Source: Paracoccaceae bacterium (GTDB taxonomy: Bacteria > Pseudomonadota > Alphaproteobacteria > Rhodobacterales > Rhodobacteraceae). From it: a DNA stretch of 64,000 nt. The notes beneath the pieces are model-generated. The model saw only the letters and a program-made list of their open reading frames with translations, was not told where the DNA came from and ran no database searches. A program made the position numbers and the translations under genes. Shown piece by piece: positions 27,340 to 38,136 of this stretch (its first letter is position 1; each line of letters opens with the position of its first letter). Where the stretch lies: NCBI GenBank assembly GCA_030758115.1, contig JANREX010000048.1, forward strand, positions 20,775-84,774, written 5' to 3'.

Positions 27340-28560
27340 ATGGCCCGCACCAACACGGCCCAGACCTATGGCAGCGTGACAAAGACATTTCACTGGCTGA
27401 CGGCGCTGCTGATCTTGTCCGCCATACCGCTCGGGTTGATCGCCACCGATCTGGCGCACCGGATCGCAGCAGGCGAGACGGACCTGATCGCGCAAACCAC
27501 GCTGCTGTTTTCGCTGCACAAGACCATCGGGATCGCCGCGTTCCTCACGGCCCTGGGGCGCATCACATGGGCGCTGATGCAACCGCGTCCGGGTCTTCTG
27601 AATGGTGCGCGAAAGGCCGAGGCGACGTTGGCGGGCATCGTGCACTGGCTGCTTTACGGGGCCATGCTGATCACGCCGCTGTCGGGCTGGGTGCATCATG
27701 CCGCAACGACCGGTTTCGCGCCGATCTGGTGGCCGCTGGGCCAGACCCTGCCCTTCGTGCCGCAAAGCACACTGGTCGCGGATGCCGCAACCACGATCCA
27801 TTTCCTGTCTTCCCGCGTGCTGATCGTCGCCATCCTGCTGCATGTGGGCGGCGCGCTGAAACACCATCTGATCGACCGCGACGATACGCTGCGCCGGATG
27901 CTGCCGCGCGCGCCCGTGCGCCAGAGCCCCAGCACGACACAACCGGGCCATGCGCTGCCGCTGCTGGCGGCAACCGTGATCTGGGTCGGTATCATCTCGG
28001 CGGGGGCGGCACCCGCGCTGATGTCGGTCACAGCACCGGCCAGCCCTGCCTCTGTGGCGGCCGCACCCGGTGACTGGCAGGTCCAGCAAGGCACGCTGGC
28101 CCTGACGATCCGGCAAATGGGCAGCCCGGTGCAAGGCGAATTCACGGATTGGGCCGCACAGATCAGCTTTGCCGACGATCCTTCGCAGCAGGTGAACGGC
28201 CGCGTCCGGGTCGAGGTGACGATTGCATCGCTGTCGCTTGGCTCTGTCACCGGTCAGGCGATGGGCGGGGATTTCTTCGACGAGGCGACGCATCCGCGCG
28301 CCGTGTTCGAGGGCGACATCCTGCGCCGCGAGGCGGGTTTCGTGGCCGACGGCACGCTGACGATCAAGGGCAATGCCGTGCCGGTCGCCCTGCCCTTCGA
28401 CCTGGTCCTGTCCGACGATCAGGCCCAGATGACCGGGTCCTTGACCCTGGACCGCCGCGATTTCGGCATCGGCGGCAGCGTCACCGAAGAAGGCACGCTG
28501 GCTTATGGTGTCGACATTGCGGTCAGCCTGACAGCGCAGCGCATGCCTGCCGCCAACTGA
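27340..28560 (+). CDS. Cytochrome b561-like membrane domain fused to C-terminal YceI-like domain
   Basis: FHWLTALLILSAIPLGLIATDL, HKTIGI, LHVGGALKHHLIDRD; C-terminal YceI-like region. Confidence 0.88.
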   Translation: MARTNTAQTYGSVTKTFHWLTALLILSAIPLGLIATDLAHRIAAGETDLIAQTTLLFSLHKTIGIAAFLTALGRITWALMQPRPGLLNGARKAEATLAGIVHWLLYGAMLITPLSGWVHHAATTGFAPIWWPLGQTLPFVPQSTLVADAATTIHFLSSRVLIVAILLHVGGALKHHLIDRDDTLRRMLPRAPVRQSPSTTQPGHALPLLAATVIWVGIISAGAAPALMSVTAPASPASVAAAPGDWQVQQGTLALTIRQMGSPVQGEFTDWAAQISFADDPSQQVNGRVRVEVTIASLSLGSVTGQAMGGDFFDEATHPRAVFEGDILRREAGFVADGTLTIKGNAVPVALPFDLVLSDDQAQMTGSLTLDRRDFGIGGSVTEEGTLAYGVDIAVSLTAQRMPAAN

Positions 28561-28585
28561 TCCGGCATCGCATCGCAAACCATGA

Positions 28586-28617
28586 AAAAGGCCGCCGGAG
28601 ATATCCGGCGGCCTTTT
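28586..28617. terminator. Bidirectional intrinsic terminator between convergent genes
   Basis: AAAAGGCCGCCGGA-GATA-TCCGGCGGCCTTTT. Confidence 0.9.
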
Positions 28618-28641
28618 GCGTTGCAGGTGTTCGAAGACCGA

Positions 28642-29223
28642 TTATTCAGCGGCCTTCATGGCTTCGATCGAGATCTGGATCGTCACTTCGTCGCTGACGA
28701 AGGGGGCGAAAGCGCCGACGTTGAAATCGCTGCGCAGCAATGTGGTGGTGGCATCAAAGCCAGCCCAGGGCTGCTTTGCCATCGGGTGATCACTGGCCTG
28801 GTTCAGCTTGGCGTCCAGCACGACCGACTTGGTCACACCGTTCAGGGTCAGATCGCCGGTGATCAGGGCGGTGTTGTCGCCCGTCACTTCGATACCGGTC
28901 GAGGTGAAGGTGACCATCTCGTCCTCGGTGGCGCCAAAGAAGTCGGCGGACATGAAATGCGCAAAACGCTCTTCCCAACCGGTCATCATCGACATGACGG
29001 GCATCGACACGGTCACGCTGGAATTGGCGGGATCTTCCTGATCGAACATGATCTCGCCGGCAAAGCCCGAAAACATGCCCCAGGTCGTGGAATAGCCCAG
29101 GTGGTTGTAGGAAAACAGGATCTGGCTATGGCTGGAATCCAGCATGTATTTTTCGGGTGCGGCAAATGCCGGTGCGGCGGTCAGGGCAGCGGCAAGTCCG
29201 ATTGCGGCGATCGTGGTCTTCAT
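28642..29223 (-). CDS. YceI family periplasmic protein
   Basis: Signal peptide; YMLDSSHSQILFSYNHLGYSTTWGMFSGFAGEI; GDLTLNGVTKSVVLDAKLN. Confidence 0.93.
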   Translation of the reverse strand: MKTTIAAIGLAAALTAAPAFAAPEKYMLDSSHSQILFSYNHLGYSTTWGMFSGFAGEIMFDQEDPANSSVTVSMPVMSMMTGWEERFAHFMSADFFGATEDEMVTFTSTGIEVTGDNTALITGDLTLNGVTKSVVLDAKLNQASDHPMAKQPWAGFDATTTLLRSDFNVGAFAPFVSDEVTIQISIEAMKAAE

Positions 29224-29372
29224 CTGGGCTCATCTCCTTGGGGATGGGGTTGCACATGACCTCAAGTTGCCGCCTTTTGCCCTGGCTACAACTCCGCATG
29301 AAACCACATCACCTGTGAGAAGATGAACAACCCCTCAGGTTGTCCGCCTCGCCCGGCGGTTGCCGGGCGGGT

Positions 29373-29888
29373 TCAGGCGGCCTTGACCTGCTGCTGGACC
29401 GCCAGCAGCTGGTCGCGGTCCATCCCCGACAATTCCAGCAGGACCTGACCATCGCGCCCCCGCAGCACAAGGCGGTCCTCGTCGATCACGACCTCGGACA
29501 GATCACGCAGCGCCAGCCGCTGGCGCACCCTTGCGATCCCGTCATGGCCGCGCCGGACATGGCGCAATTCGCGGGCGCGCTGGTCAAGATGGATTTCGTC
29601 GCGTGCCGTTCTGCGACCGGCATGCAGAAGCGCCAGCCCCAGGCACATGAAGACAACCGACACGCCCAGGCGCAGCAACATCATCTCGGCATCCCAGAGC
29701 GATCCCGACAGCAGCCAGATGCCGACCGCGGCCAGCATCAGCACCACACCGGTGAAGCGCGACAGGCCGGACAGGGCACGCCATCCGTGGCGCGGCGCCC
29801 TTTTCGGTGCGGCTTTTCCAATTTGCCTGTCGTCCATCGCGGGCGACAGCACAGATGCGGTCGGCAAGACATCTGAAAAAGATACCAT
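29373..29888 (-). CDS. Hypothetical membrane protein with two TM segments
   Basis: Open frame of 171 aa with hydrophobic segments; terminates before a GC hairpin. Confidence 0.6.
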   Translation of the reverse strand: MVSFSDVLPTASVLSPAMDDRQIGKAAPKRAPRHGWRALSGLSRFTGVVLMLAAVGIWLLSGSLWDAEMMLLRLGVSVVFMCLGLALLHAGRRTARDEIHLDQRARELRHVRRGHDGIARVRQRLALRDLSEVVIDEDRLVLRGRDGQVLLELSGMDRDQLLAVQQQVKAA

Positions 29889-30143
29889 TTCACTTCCTCC
29901 GTACTACATCTCTATCCTTCGCGCGAAACAAGGCAGCAGTACGGCACAAATCCGGAAAACTCGGGTCACGGCATCGCGCCACCGGCACGGTGCGACAGGT
30001 CGCCTTGGCGCTTGCCATGGGCACGGAAGCATCGTATAGCCCCCGTTCCTTCCGCAGTTTCGTTGAACCGCGCAGTCTCTCGTGGATGGGTCGCGGAAGG
30101 ATCGGCCCTCCTATGAAATGCGCTTGAAAAACAAGGAGTGCAC

Positions 30144-30578
30144 ATGCCGCTTTACGAGCATGTCTTCATTTCCCGTCAGGACCTGTCGAACACGCAGGCC
30201 GAGGGTCTCATCGAACATTTCGGCACAGTTCTGGCTGACAACGGCGGCACCGTCGTTGATCACGAGTACTGGGGCGTCAAGACGATGGCCTACAAGATCA
30301 ACAAGAACCGCAAGGGTCACTATGCCCTGCTGCGCACCGATGCACCGGCCACCGCCGTGCAGGAGATGGAGCGCCTGATGCGCCTGCATGACGATGTCAT
30401 GCGCGTTCTGACCATCAAGGTCGATGAACATGTCGCAGGCCCCTCGGTGCAGATGCAGAAGCGTGACGACCGCGACCGTGGCGACCGCCCCGACCGTGGT
30501 GATCGCCCTGACCGTGGCGACCGCCCTGACCGCGGTGACCGTGGTGACCGTGGCGGCGAACGCCGCGAACGCCGTTGA
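30144..30578 (+). CDS. rpsF: 30S ribosomal protein S6 with Asp/Arg/Gly-rich C-terminal tail
   Basis: [27 protein letters not shown]...; followed by rpsR and rplI. Confidence 0.96.
   Translation: MPLYEHVFISRQDLSNTQAEGLIEHFGTVLADNGGTVVDHEYWGVKTMAYKINKNRKGHYALLRTDAPATAVQEMERLMRLHDDVMRVLTIKVDEHVAGPSVQMQKRDDRDRGDRPDRGDRPDRGDRPDRGDRGDRGGERRERR
30474..30555 (+). repeat. Imperfect 18-bp tandem repeat encoding DRGDRP units in the S6 tail
   Basis: GACCGTGGCGACCGCCCY-like units repeated in tandem. Confidence 0.8.
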
Positions 30579-30607
30579 TCAAACGCCAGAACAAAGGACG
30601 CTAAACC

Positions 30608-30835
30608 ATGGCTACCAAACCGTTTTTCCGTCGCCGCAAGGTCTGCCCCTTCTCGGGCGACAATGCACCCGCGATCGACTACAAGGACACCCGTCTGCTG
30701 CAGCGCTACATTTCCGAGCGTGGCAAGATCGTGCCGTCCCGCATCACCGCCGTTTCGGCCAAGAAGCAGCGTGAGCTGTCGCGCGCCATCAAGCGCGCCC
30801 GCTTCCTCGCCCTGCTGCCCTATGCCGTGAAGTAA
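30608..30835 (+). CDS. rpsR: 30S ribosomal protein S18
   Basis: [67 protein letters not shown]. Confidence 0.97.
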   Translation: MATKPFFRRRKVCPFSGDNAPAIDYKDTRLLQRYISERGKIVPSRITAVSAKKQRELSRAIKRARFLALLPYAVK

Positions 30836-30847
30836 GGAGAGAAGCAG

Positions 30848-31432
30848 ATGCAAGTTATCCTTCTTGAGCGCGTGGCCAAGCTGGGCCAGATGGGCGACGT
30901 CGTCTCCGTCAAATCCGGCTTCGCACGCAACTACCTGCTGCCCCAGGGCAAGGCGCTGACCGCTTCCGAGCGCAACATCGCCGATTTCGAAGCCCGCAAG
31001 GCGCAGCTGGAAGCCCGCAACCTGGAAACCCGCAAGGAAGCCGAAGCCCTCGGCGAACGCCTGGCCGGTCAGATCTTCGTCGTGATTCGCTCTGCCTCGG
31101 ATGGCGGCGCGCTTTACGGTTCGGTCACGCCCCGTGACGCGGCCGAAGCAGCCGAGACCGGTGGCTTCACCGTGGACCGCAAGCAGATCGTGCTGACCCG
31201 CCCGATCAAGGATCTGGGCCTGCATGACGTCAGCGTCACGCTGCACCCCGAAGTCGAGGTGACGATCCAGCTGAACGTCGCGCGTTCCGCCGAAGAGGCC
31301 GAGCTGCAGGCAGCCGGCAAGTCGATCCAGGAACTCGCCGCCGAAGCCGAAGCCGAAGCGGAATTCGAAATCTCCGAACTCTTCGACGAGATCGGCGCCG
31401 CGAACGAAGATGGTGAGGATATGGGCCGCTAA
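30848..31432 (+). CDS. rplI: 50S ribosomal protein L9
   Basis: [36 protein letters not shown]. Confidence 0.97.
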   Translation: MQVILLERVAKLGQMGDVVSVKSGFARNYLLPQGKALTASERNIADFEARKAQLEARNLETRKEAEALGERLAGQIFVVIRSASDGGALYGSVTPRDAAEAAETGGFTVDRKQIVLTRPIKDLGLHDVSVTLHPEVEVTIQLNVARSAEEAELQAAGKSIQELAAEAEAEAEFEISELFDEIGAANEDGEDMGR

Positions 31433-31463
31433 GGCGCATCAGTCGCAAGACACCTTACCTTGG

Positions 31464-31496
31464 AAACCGCGCAGGCCCACCCTGCGCGGTTTTTTC
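31464..31496 (+). terminator. Intrinsic terminator after rplI
   Basis: AACCGCGCAGG-CCCA-CCTGCGCGGTTTTTT. Confidence 0.9.
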
Positions 31497-31523
31497 ATGC
31501 CCTGGCATCAAGACCCCGTGCGC

Positions 31524-31940
31524 TCAGCCCGCGAAATTCTGGCCCAAGGGCAGCGGCGCGGTGCGGATCAGCCGGCTGTCTGCCACCGCCGCCTGACGAT
31601 GCACCATCGCCACGCGATAGTCAGGATCCTTGATCATCTCGACAAAGGCCGCAACAGACGGGTATTCGGCAATAAAGCACAGATCCCATTGTTCTGCGGT
31701 CGGGCCGATCAGCATCAGCTCCATCGCGCCGCGCCAGACGATCCGCCCGCCCAGACGGGCCAGCACGGGCGCAGCGCCCTGCCCATAGGCGGCATAGGCC
31801 TCGGCCCCGGAAACCTGGCGCCCATCGTCATAGCGGGCTTGGTCATGCAGCCGGACCAGGTTGATCATATGGATCGGTCCGGGCCTGTCATTGTCGCGAA
31901 AGGCGCGGAAATCCTCTGCGGTAAAGCCTGTATGATCCAT
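31524..31940 (-). CDS. DUF1330 family protein
   Basis: MIKDPDYRVAMVHRQAAVADSRLI and dimeric alpha/beta-barrel-like pattern. Confidence 0.75.
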   Translation of the reverse strand: MDHTGFTAEDFRAFRDNDRPGPIHMINLVRLHDQARYDDGRQVSGAEAYAAYGQGAAPVLARLGGRIVWRGAMELMLIGPTAEQWDLCFIAEYPSVAAFVEMIKDPDYRVAMVHRQAAVADSRLIRTAPLPLGQNFAG

Positions 31941-32037
31941 CCGGGGGGCGCTCCTTCAGCCGTGAATGCCCTCATCTGGCCGCATCCCAGGCGATGGGTC
32001 AAGCAAACCGGTCGGCCGCCACACCATCACCGCAACG

Positions 32038-32064
32038 AAAAAGGGCCACCCCGAAAGGTGGCCC
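32038..32064 (-). terminator. Intrinsic terminator of tig
   Basis: Minus strand GGGCCACC-TTTCGG-GGTGGCCC then TTTTT. Confidence 0.85.
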
Positions 32065-32106
32065 CTGTTCTTGCGGTCAGCGGCGATGCGCAGACATGCG
32101 ACAGGA

Positions 32107-33441
32107 TCACTCCTCGTCCAGCGCCTCGACGGCTTTCTGCAGATCGTCCTTGCTGACCTCTTTCTCGGTCACCGAGGCCATGCCGAGGATATGGTCCACG
32201 ACCTTGTCCTCGAAGATCGGCGCGCGCAGTTGCTGCTGCATCTGGGCGTTCTGCTGGATGAACTCGAAGAACTGACGTTCCTGGCCCGGATACTGACGCG
32301 CCTGCGCCATGACCGCCTGGGTCATCTCGGCATCGGTCACTTCGATCTCGGCCTTGCGACCGGTCTCGGCCAGCAGCAGGCCAAGGCGCACGCGACGCTC
32401 GGCCAGCTTGTTGTGCTCGTCCGTCGGCTCGATCTTGTCGTGGTTGTGATCGTGCACGTCGGGGTTTTCCTCGTGCCACAGCTGATGCGCGATCTGGTTC
32501 GCTTCGGCCTCGACCAGGCTGGGGGGCAGGTCGAACTTGACCAGACCATCCAGCGCGTCCAGCAGGCCACGCTTGACGATGGCGCGGGCAGCACCGGCAT
32601 ATTCGGCTTCCAGACGCTCTGCGATCTGACCCTTCAGGGCAGCCAGGTCTTCGGCGCCGAACTTCTTGGCCAGCTCGTCATCGATGGCCGCGGCCTTGGG
32701 TTCCTTGACCGCTTTCACGGTGCAATCGAACACGGCTTCCTTGCCGGCCAGATGGGCCGCGCCGTATTCGTCCGGGAACTTGACCGTCACGGCCTTTTCC
32801 TCACCCGCTTTCACGCCGACCAGCTGTTCTTCGAAGCCGGGGATGAAAGAGCCCGACCCCAGAACCAGCGGATAGTCTTCGGCGGAACCGCCTTCAAAGG
32901 CCTCACCGTCGACCTTGCCGACGAAGTCGATCACGACCTGGTCGCCATCCTTGGACTTGGTGCCTTTCTTGCGATCCGCGAAATCCTGCACGGTCTCGGC
33001 CAGCGAGGCCAGCGCCTCGTCAATGGCCGCATCGTCGGCCTTGGCCACCAGACGCTCCAGCTTGACGCCGCTCATGTCCAGCTCGGGGATCTCGGGCAGG
33101 GCTTCGTAGGCCATCTTGACCTTGACGTCGTCGCCCTCTTTCCAGGTCTCGCCATCGACCATGGTCACCTGCGGCTGCAGCGCGGGGCGGTCGCCGGTGG
33201 TTTCGAAATGCTGGTTCATGGCGCCATCGACGCTTTCCTGCATCGCTTCACCCAGAACCTTGGGGCCGAACTGCTTTTTCAGCAGCGCCATCGGCACCTT
33301 GCCCTTGCGAAAGCCCTTCATTTCCACTTCGGGCTGGGCCTCGGCCAATTTCTCGTTGACCTTCGCTTCCAGCTCTGCGGCTGTCACGATGATCTCGTAT
33401 TCACGCTTGAGGCCGTCTTTCAGGGTCTCGGTGACCTGCAT
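32107..33441 (-). CDS. tig: Trigger factor
   Basis: [32 protein letters not shown]...[19 protein letters not shown] at 33441. Confidence 0.96.
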   Translation of the reverse strand: MQVTETLKDGLKREYEIIVTAAELEAKVNEKLAEAQPEVEMKGFRKGKVPMALLKKQFGPKVLGEAMQESVDGAMNQHFETTGDRPALQPQVTMVDGETWKEGDDVKVKMAYEALPEIPELDMSGVKLERLVAKADDAAIDEALASLAETVQDFADRKKGTKSKDGDQVVIDFVGKVDGEAFEGGSAEDYPLVLGSGSFIPGFEEQLVGVKAGEEKAVTVKFPDEYGAAHLAGKEAVFDCTVKAVKEPKAAAIDDELAKKFGAEDLAALKGQIAERLEAEYAGAARAIVKRGLLDALDGLVKFDLPPSLVEAEANQIAHQLWHEENPDVHDHNHDKIEPTDEHNKLAERRVRLGLLLAETGRKAEIEVTDAEMTQAVMAQARQYPGQERQFFEFIQQNAQMQQQLRAPIFEDKVVDHILGMASVTEKEVSKDDLQKAVEALDEE

Positions 33442-33465
33442 TCTTCTCGTCCTTTTCCATATCTC

Positions 33466-33550
33466 TGGTGCGGGTGGAGGGACTTGAACCCCCACGCCTT
33501 GCGGCGCCAGAACCTAAATCTGGTGCGTCTACCAATTTCGCCACACCCGC
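33466..33550 (-). tRNA. tRNA-Leu (anticodon TAG), CCA encoded
   Basis: GCGGGTGTGGCGAAATTGGTAGACGCACCAGATTTAGGTTCTGGCGCCGCAAGGCGTGGGGGTTCAAGTCCCTCCACCCGCACCA folds as a class II tRNA; loop TTTAGGT gives TAG. Confidence 0.96.
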
Positions 33551-33897
33551 GAAAACCAAACGCAGGCAACCCCATCCGGAAATGGAGGCTGCCCGCGGTT
33601 CCGGCGCTGTCTAGCAAACCCTGATAAGGGATGCGAGAGGAAAAATCGCCCTCCGGCCAAGGTATCAAGGCCGGTCCGCGCCGTTCCTGCAGGGCTTTTC
33701 CGCACAGGTCCGATCCGGCGAAGGCTTTCGTCCGGGCGATTCAAATATCTGCAGGACATTCACCGCAAATTCACCTATGCTGAGCCAAAAAAGAAACGAG
33801 CAGAGACCATGAGACAGGACACCGCCCCGATGCCGGGACGCCGCATATTTGCATTCGAATACACCTTGATCCGCAGGATTTGCCGCAGGATGGCCGC

Positions 33898-34371
33898 ATG
33901 AGCATGGCATTCCCCCCGCCCCTGCAGACGGCACTTGTGGCCGGCACTATCGTTCTGACCGCAGAGGGTGCGATCCCGGTCGAACTTCTGGGGCCGGGCG
34001 ACAGGATCATCACCCGCAATGCGGGGATGGTCCGCCTGTTGGGCATCACCTTTCATCAACGGGCTGGCGATTTCCTGACCATCGCGGCAGGCGCGCTTGG
34101 TCCCCAGATGCCGCGTACGGACACGGTTGTGGCGACAGAACAGCCCATCCTGCTGCGCGCTGCGCTGGCCATGGCGGCATCGGGGCAGCCATCCTGCCTG
34201 TTGCCCGCCGGCGACCTGCCCCGCGCCTGCCCCGGATTGCAGGGGCTTGCCCTGTTGCGGGGGATCGAGATGACGATGGTGCAGCTGCAGCTTGACGCGA
34301 TGCAGATCGTCTATGCGGACGGGCTGGAAACGCTCTGCGCGCCCATGTCAGCCGCGATGCTGGCCGCCTGA
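33898..34371 (+). CDS. Small Hint-domain protein
   Basis: LVAGTIVLTAEGAIPVELLGPGDRIITRNAGMVRLLGI resembles a Hint-domain N-terminal block. Confidence 0.7.
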   Translation: MSMAFPPPLQTALVAGTIVLTAEGAIPVELLGPGDRIITRNAGMVRLLGITFHQRAGDFLTIAAGALGPQMPRTDTVVATEQPILLRAALAMAASGQPSCLLPAGDLPRACPGLQGLALLRGIEMTMVQLQLDAMQIVYADGLETLCAPMSAAMLAA

Positions 34372-34388
34372 GGCGCGCGCCCTGCGCG

Positions 34389-35249
34389 TCACAGGCCCAT
34401 CTCCCTGAACACGCCGGGCAGCGCTTCGGGCAGATCCTCGGCGATCAGGCCCGGCCCGAACCGCCGCGCTGCCTGCGCATGCAACCAGACCCCCAGATTG
34501 GCCGCGAGCTCTGCCGCCAGCCCGCGCGCCAGCAACCCCGTGATGAACCCCGCCAGCACATCCCCCGACCCCGCCGTCGCCAGCCATGACAGCGCGCCAT
34601 CGGTCGCGGCGGGATGCCGCCAGACCCGCCCATCGGGCAGGGCCACACAAGTGGCCGGACCTTTCAGCAGCATGGTGCAACCCAGCTGCGCCGCCGCCAT
34701 GCGCAACGCCGCCACGCGCCCGTCTTCATGCCCCAGATCGTCGCGCGTGTCAGGGAACAGGCGCAGGAACTCTCCGTCATGGGGGGTCAGAAGGCAGCCA
34801 GGATGCAGCGCGCGCCGCAGCCCTGCATCCCGCGCCAGCAGCGTCAGGGCATCGGCATCCAGCACCGTGGCGCGGGTCGCGCGCAGCGCCGCGTCCAGAT
34901 GGTGCGCCTCGACATCCGACAGCCCAAGCCCCGGCCCCAGGCAAAGCGCGGTCATCCGCGTATCGGCCAGGATCGCGGCCAGATCGGCGGGGTCATCCAG
35001 GCTGCGCAGCATGATCGCCGTGATCTGGGCCGCCACTTCGGGCTGCGCCGCCGCTGGCACGGCCAGCGTCACCAGCCCTGCCCCCACGCGCAAGGCCCCG
35101 CGCGCCGCCAGCCGCGCCGCACCGCTGCGCCCCGGCCCGCCCGACAGGATCAGCGCGTGACCTTGCATGTATTTATGCCCCATCACGGGCTTGCGCAGAC
35201 GATCACCCATGGCTTCGGTCATGGCGAATGTCCGGGGGGCTCGGTCCAT
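34389..35249 (-). CDS. nnrD: ADP-dependent NAD(P)H-hydrate dehydratase (split ORF)
   Basis: GHALILSGGPGRSGAARLAARGALRVGAGLVTLAVP, GPATCVALPDGRVW, GSGDVLAGFITGLLARGL; SD-like AAAGGA before ATG. Confidence 0.88.
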   Translation of the reverse strand: MDRAPRTFAMTEAMGDRLRKPVMGHKYMQGHALILSGGPGRSGAARLAARGALRVGAGLVTLAVPAAAQPEVAAQITAIMLRSLDDPADLAAILADTRMTALCLGPGLGLSDVEAHHLDAALRATRATVLDADALTLLARDAGLRRALHPGCLLTPHDGEFLRLFPDTRDDLGHEDGRVAALRMAAAQLGCTMLLKGPATCVALPDGRVWRHPAATDGALSWLATAGSGDVLAGFITGLLARGLAAELAANLGVWLHAQAARRFGPGLIAEDLPEALPGVFREMGL

Positions 35250-35292
35250 GGGCTATCCTTTCCGTTGCGCGCGTCGCTTGCGTATCATGGCG

Positions 35293-35970
35293 TCACAATC
35301 CGATCGGCACCACAACTGTCGTGACGCCGGCCTTGTCCAGAACATCGTGAACAGGTTTGCGCGCATGAAAGGTCACCACCAGATCAGCGGCAAAGGGGCG
35401 CAGGCCCAAGGCCTGACCAGTATCACAATCGTAGCCCGTGGGCAGATCAACCGCCACGGCCAGCAGGCTTGTGCCCGGCGCGGATTGCATGACCCGGTCC
35501 CTTGCCTGCCACCAAGGTGCCAGAATGTCATCGGTGCACCGCCCCTGCCCGATCCCCAGAAGCGCATCGACCACAAGGACAGGCTGACCAGAGGCTGCGG
35601 CCACAAGCCCGGCCAGCACGTCGGAACAGTCCGCAAGCGGCAGGCTTTCGCCCCCGGCCACCTGCCAGTCATGCGCCGCCGCCGCCGCATCCCCGCCCGG
35701 CAATGGCGGGCGGGAGGCACAAAGCCGGACCTGCCAGCCCCGGCGCAGCAATCCGCAGGCGATCACATAGCCGTCCCCGCCATTGTTGCCCGGACCGCAG
35801 AGGATCAGCGCATGATGCACGCCCTGCGCCAAGGCGGGCCATGCCTGCAATGCGGTGGCGATGACCCCTTCTCCGGCGCGCTGCATCAGGGCTTTCCCGG
35901 TCACACGACCCGACTCCATTGCCGTTTTTTCAAGCAGCCGCATCTGCTCAGCCGTGAGGATTCCGTTCAT
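35293..35970 (-). CDS. nnrE: NAD(P)H-hydrate epimerase (split ORF)
   Basis: LTAEQMRLLEKTAMESGRVTGKALMQRAGEGV, ILCGPGNNGGDGYVIA; YjeF N-terminal domain. Confidence 0.9.
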   Translation of the reverse strand: MNGILTAEQMRLLEKTAMESGRVTGKALMQRAGEGVIATALQAWPALAQGVHHALILCGPGNNGGDGYVIACGLLRRGWQVRLCASRPPLPGGDAAAAAHDWQVAGGESLPLADCSDVLAGLVAAASGQPVLVVDALLGIGQGRCTDDILAPWWQARDRVMQSAPGTSLLAVAVDLPTGYDCDTGQALGLRPFAADLVVTFHARKPVHDVLDKAGVTTVVVPIGL

Positions 35971-36123
35971 TTTCGCCCCCTACCGTTCTTTTTGCGCATA
36001 TTTTTTGATCTTTTTGCACAATTTTTGATCATCCAGCAGAAATCCCGCTGCCTCGCTTCGCATTGCACCCGCTGCCCGATTGTGGCACCCCGGCATAAAT
36101 GGTCTGACCCCTGTGGAGCATAG

Positions 36124-36477
<354 letters not shown>

Positions 36478-36506
36478 TCTACCCACAAAACGAAAGGGAT
36501 TAGGGA

Positions 36507-37913
36507 ATGAGCAAGAACGCAGTTCTCAAACTGATCAAGGACGAGGATGTCGAATACGTCGATATCCGCTTCACCGATCCGCGCGGCAAGCTGCAGCACG
36601 TGACTGTGGTTGCCGATCTGGTCGACGAAGACTTCCTTGAAGAAGGCTTCATGTTCGACGGCTCGTCGATCGCCGGCTGGAAGTCGATCGAAGCATCGGA
36701 CATGAAACTGATGCCGGATACCGACAGCGTCTACATCGATCCGTTCTACGCCGAGAAGACCATCTGCATCCATTGCTCGGTCGTCGAGCCCGACACCGGC
36801 GAATCCTATGACCGCGACCCGCGCGGCACCGCAGAGAAGGCAGAGGCCTACCTGAAGTCCAGCGGCATCGGCGACAGCGCCTATTTCGGCCCCGAGGCTG
36901 AATTCTTCCTGTTCGACGACGTGCGTTACTCCGTCACCCCGAACAAGGTCTCCTACCAGGTTGACGCCGATCACGCGGCCTGGAACACGGATACCGAATT
37001 CGAGATGGGCAACACCGGCCACCGCCCCGGCTACAAGGGCGGCTATTTCCCGGTCAACCCCGCCGATGACGGTCAGGACATCCGCTCGGAAATGCTGTCC
37101 ACCATGAAGCGCATGGGCATGAAGGTCGACAAGCACCACCACGAAGTTGCGACCTCGCAGCACGAGCTGGGCATGATCTTCGGCACGCTGACCGAGCAGG
37201 CCGACAACATCCAGAAGTACAAGTACGTCATCCACAACGTCGCACTGGCCTATGGCCGTTCGGCCACCTTCATGCCGAAGCCCATCAAGGGCGACAACGG
37301 TTCGGGGATGCACGTGAACATGTCGATCTGGAAAGACGGCAAGCCGCTGTTCGCAGGCGACAAATACGCCGACCTGAGCCAGGAGGCGCTGTATTTCATC
37401 GGCGGCATCCTGAAGCACGCCAAGTCGCTCAACGCCTTCACCAACCCGACCACCAACAGCTACAAGCGTCTGGTGCCCGGCTACGAGGCCCCCGTTCTGC
37501 GCGCCTATTCGGCACGCAACCGGTCGGGTTGCGTTCGTATTCCGTGGACGGAAAGCCCCAAGGCAAAGCGCGTCGAAGCTCGCTTCCCCGATCCGGCGGC
37601 CAACCCCTACCTGGCGTTCTCGGCCCTGCTGATGGCTGGCCTTGACGGGATCAAGAACAAGATCGATCCGGGCGAAGCCATGGACAAGAACCTCTATGAC
37701 CTGCCCGCAGAAGAGCTGGCCGGCATCCCCACCGTCTGCGGATCGCTCCGCGAGGCGCTGGAGGAGCTGCAGAAGGACATGGACTATCTGCTGGCTGGCG
37801 ACGTGTTCACGAAAGACCAGATCATGGCCTATATCGGCCTGAAGATGGAAGAAGTCGAAGAATACGACATGACTCCGCACCCGGTCGAGTTCAAGAACTA
37901 CTACAGCTGCTGA
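36507..37913 (+). CDS. glnA: Type I glutamine synthetase
   Basis: [46 protein letters not shown]. Confidence 0.97.
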   Translation: MSKNAVLKLIKDEDVEYVDIRFTDPRGKLQHVTVVADLVDEDFLEEGFMFDGSSIAGWKSIEASDMKLMPDTDSVYIDPFYAEKTICIHCSVVEPDTGESYDRDPRGTAEKAEAYLKSSGIGDSAYFGPEAEFFLFDDVRYSVTPNKVSYQVDADHAAWNTDTEFEMGNTGHRPGYKGGYFPVNPADDGQDIRSEMLSTMKRMGMKVDKHHHEVATSQHELGMIFGTLTEQADNIQKYKYVIHNVALAYGRSATFMPKPIKGDNGSGMHVNMSIWKDGKPLFAGDKYADLSQEALYFIGGILKHAKSLNAFTNPTTNSYKRLVPGYEAPVLRAYSARNRSGCVRIPWTESPKAKRVEARFPDPAANPYLAFSALLMAGLDGIKNKIDPGEAMDKNLYDLPAEELAGIPTVCGSLREALEELQKDMDYLLAGDVFTKDQIMAYIGLKMEEVEEYDMTPHPVEFKNYYSC

Positions 37914-37922
37914 TCAGGTCGG

Positions 37923-37991
37923 TTCCGCGACCACCGAGTCGCGGAAAATCAACCAAGGTCACAAAAAGGGCGCCTTTCGGGGCGCCCTTTG
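37923..37991 (+). terminator. Tandem hairpins after glnA; second is an intrinsic terminator
   Basis: TTCCGCGAC-CACCGA-GTCGCGGAA and AAAGGGCGCC-TTTCG-GGGCGCCCTTT. Confidence 0.8.
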
Positions 37992-38136
37992 CCGTTTCTG
38001 GGCGAAAGCATGGCAGGCGGGACGCCCAAATTCACGGAATCCGGCACTGCGCCCCAAGCTTACCGGATTTGGAACAAAAAATGCCCCATTTCATTAAGCA
38101 TAACTCGGGGGTTGGAAATCCCCCGCGGAGGCTGTC

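Noticed and set aside
30474-30555. Short tandem repeats as a CRISPR array
   Set aside because: Repeats are contiguous, lack spacers and are in frame within rpsF.
36081-36105. Possible sigma54 promoter upstream of glnB (TGGCACCCCGGCAT)
   Set aside because: GG-to-GC spacing is wrong for the -24/-12 consensus.
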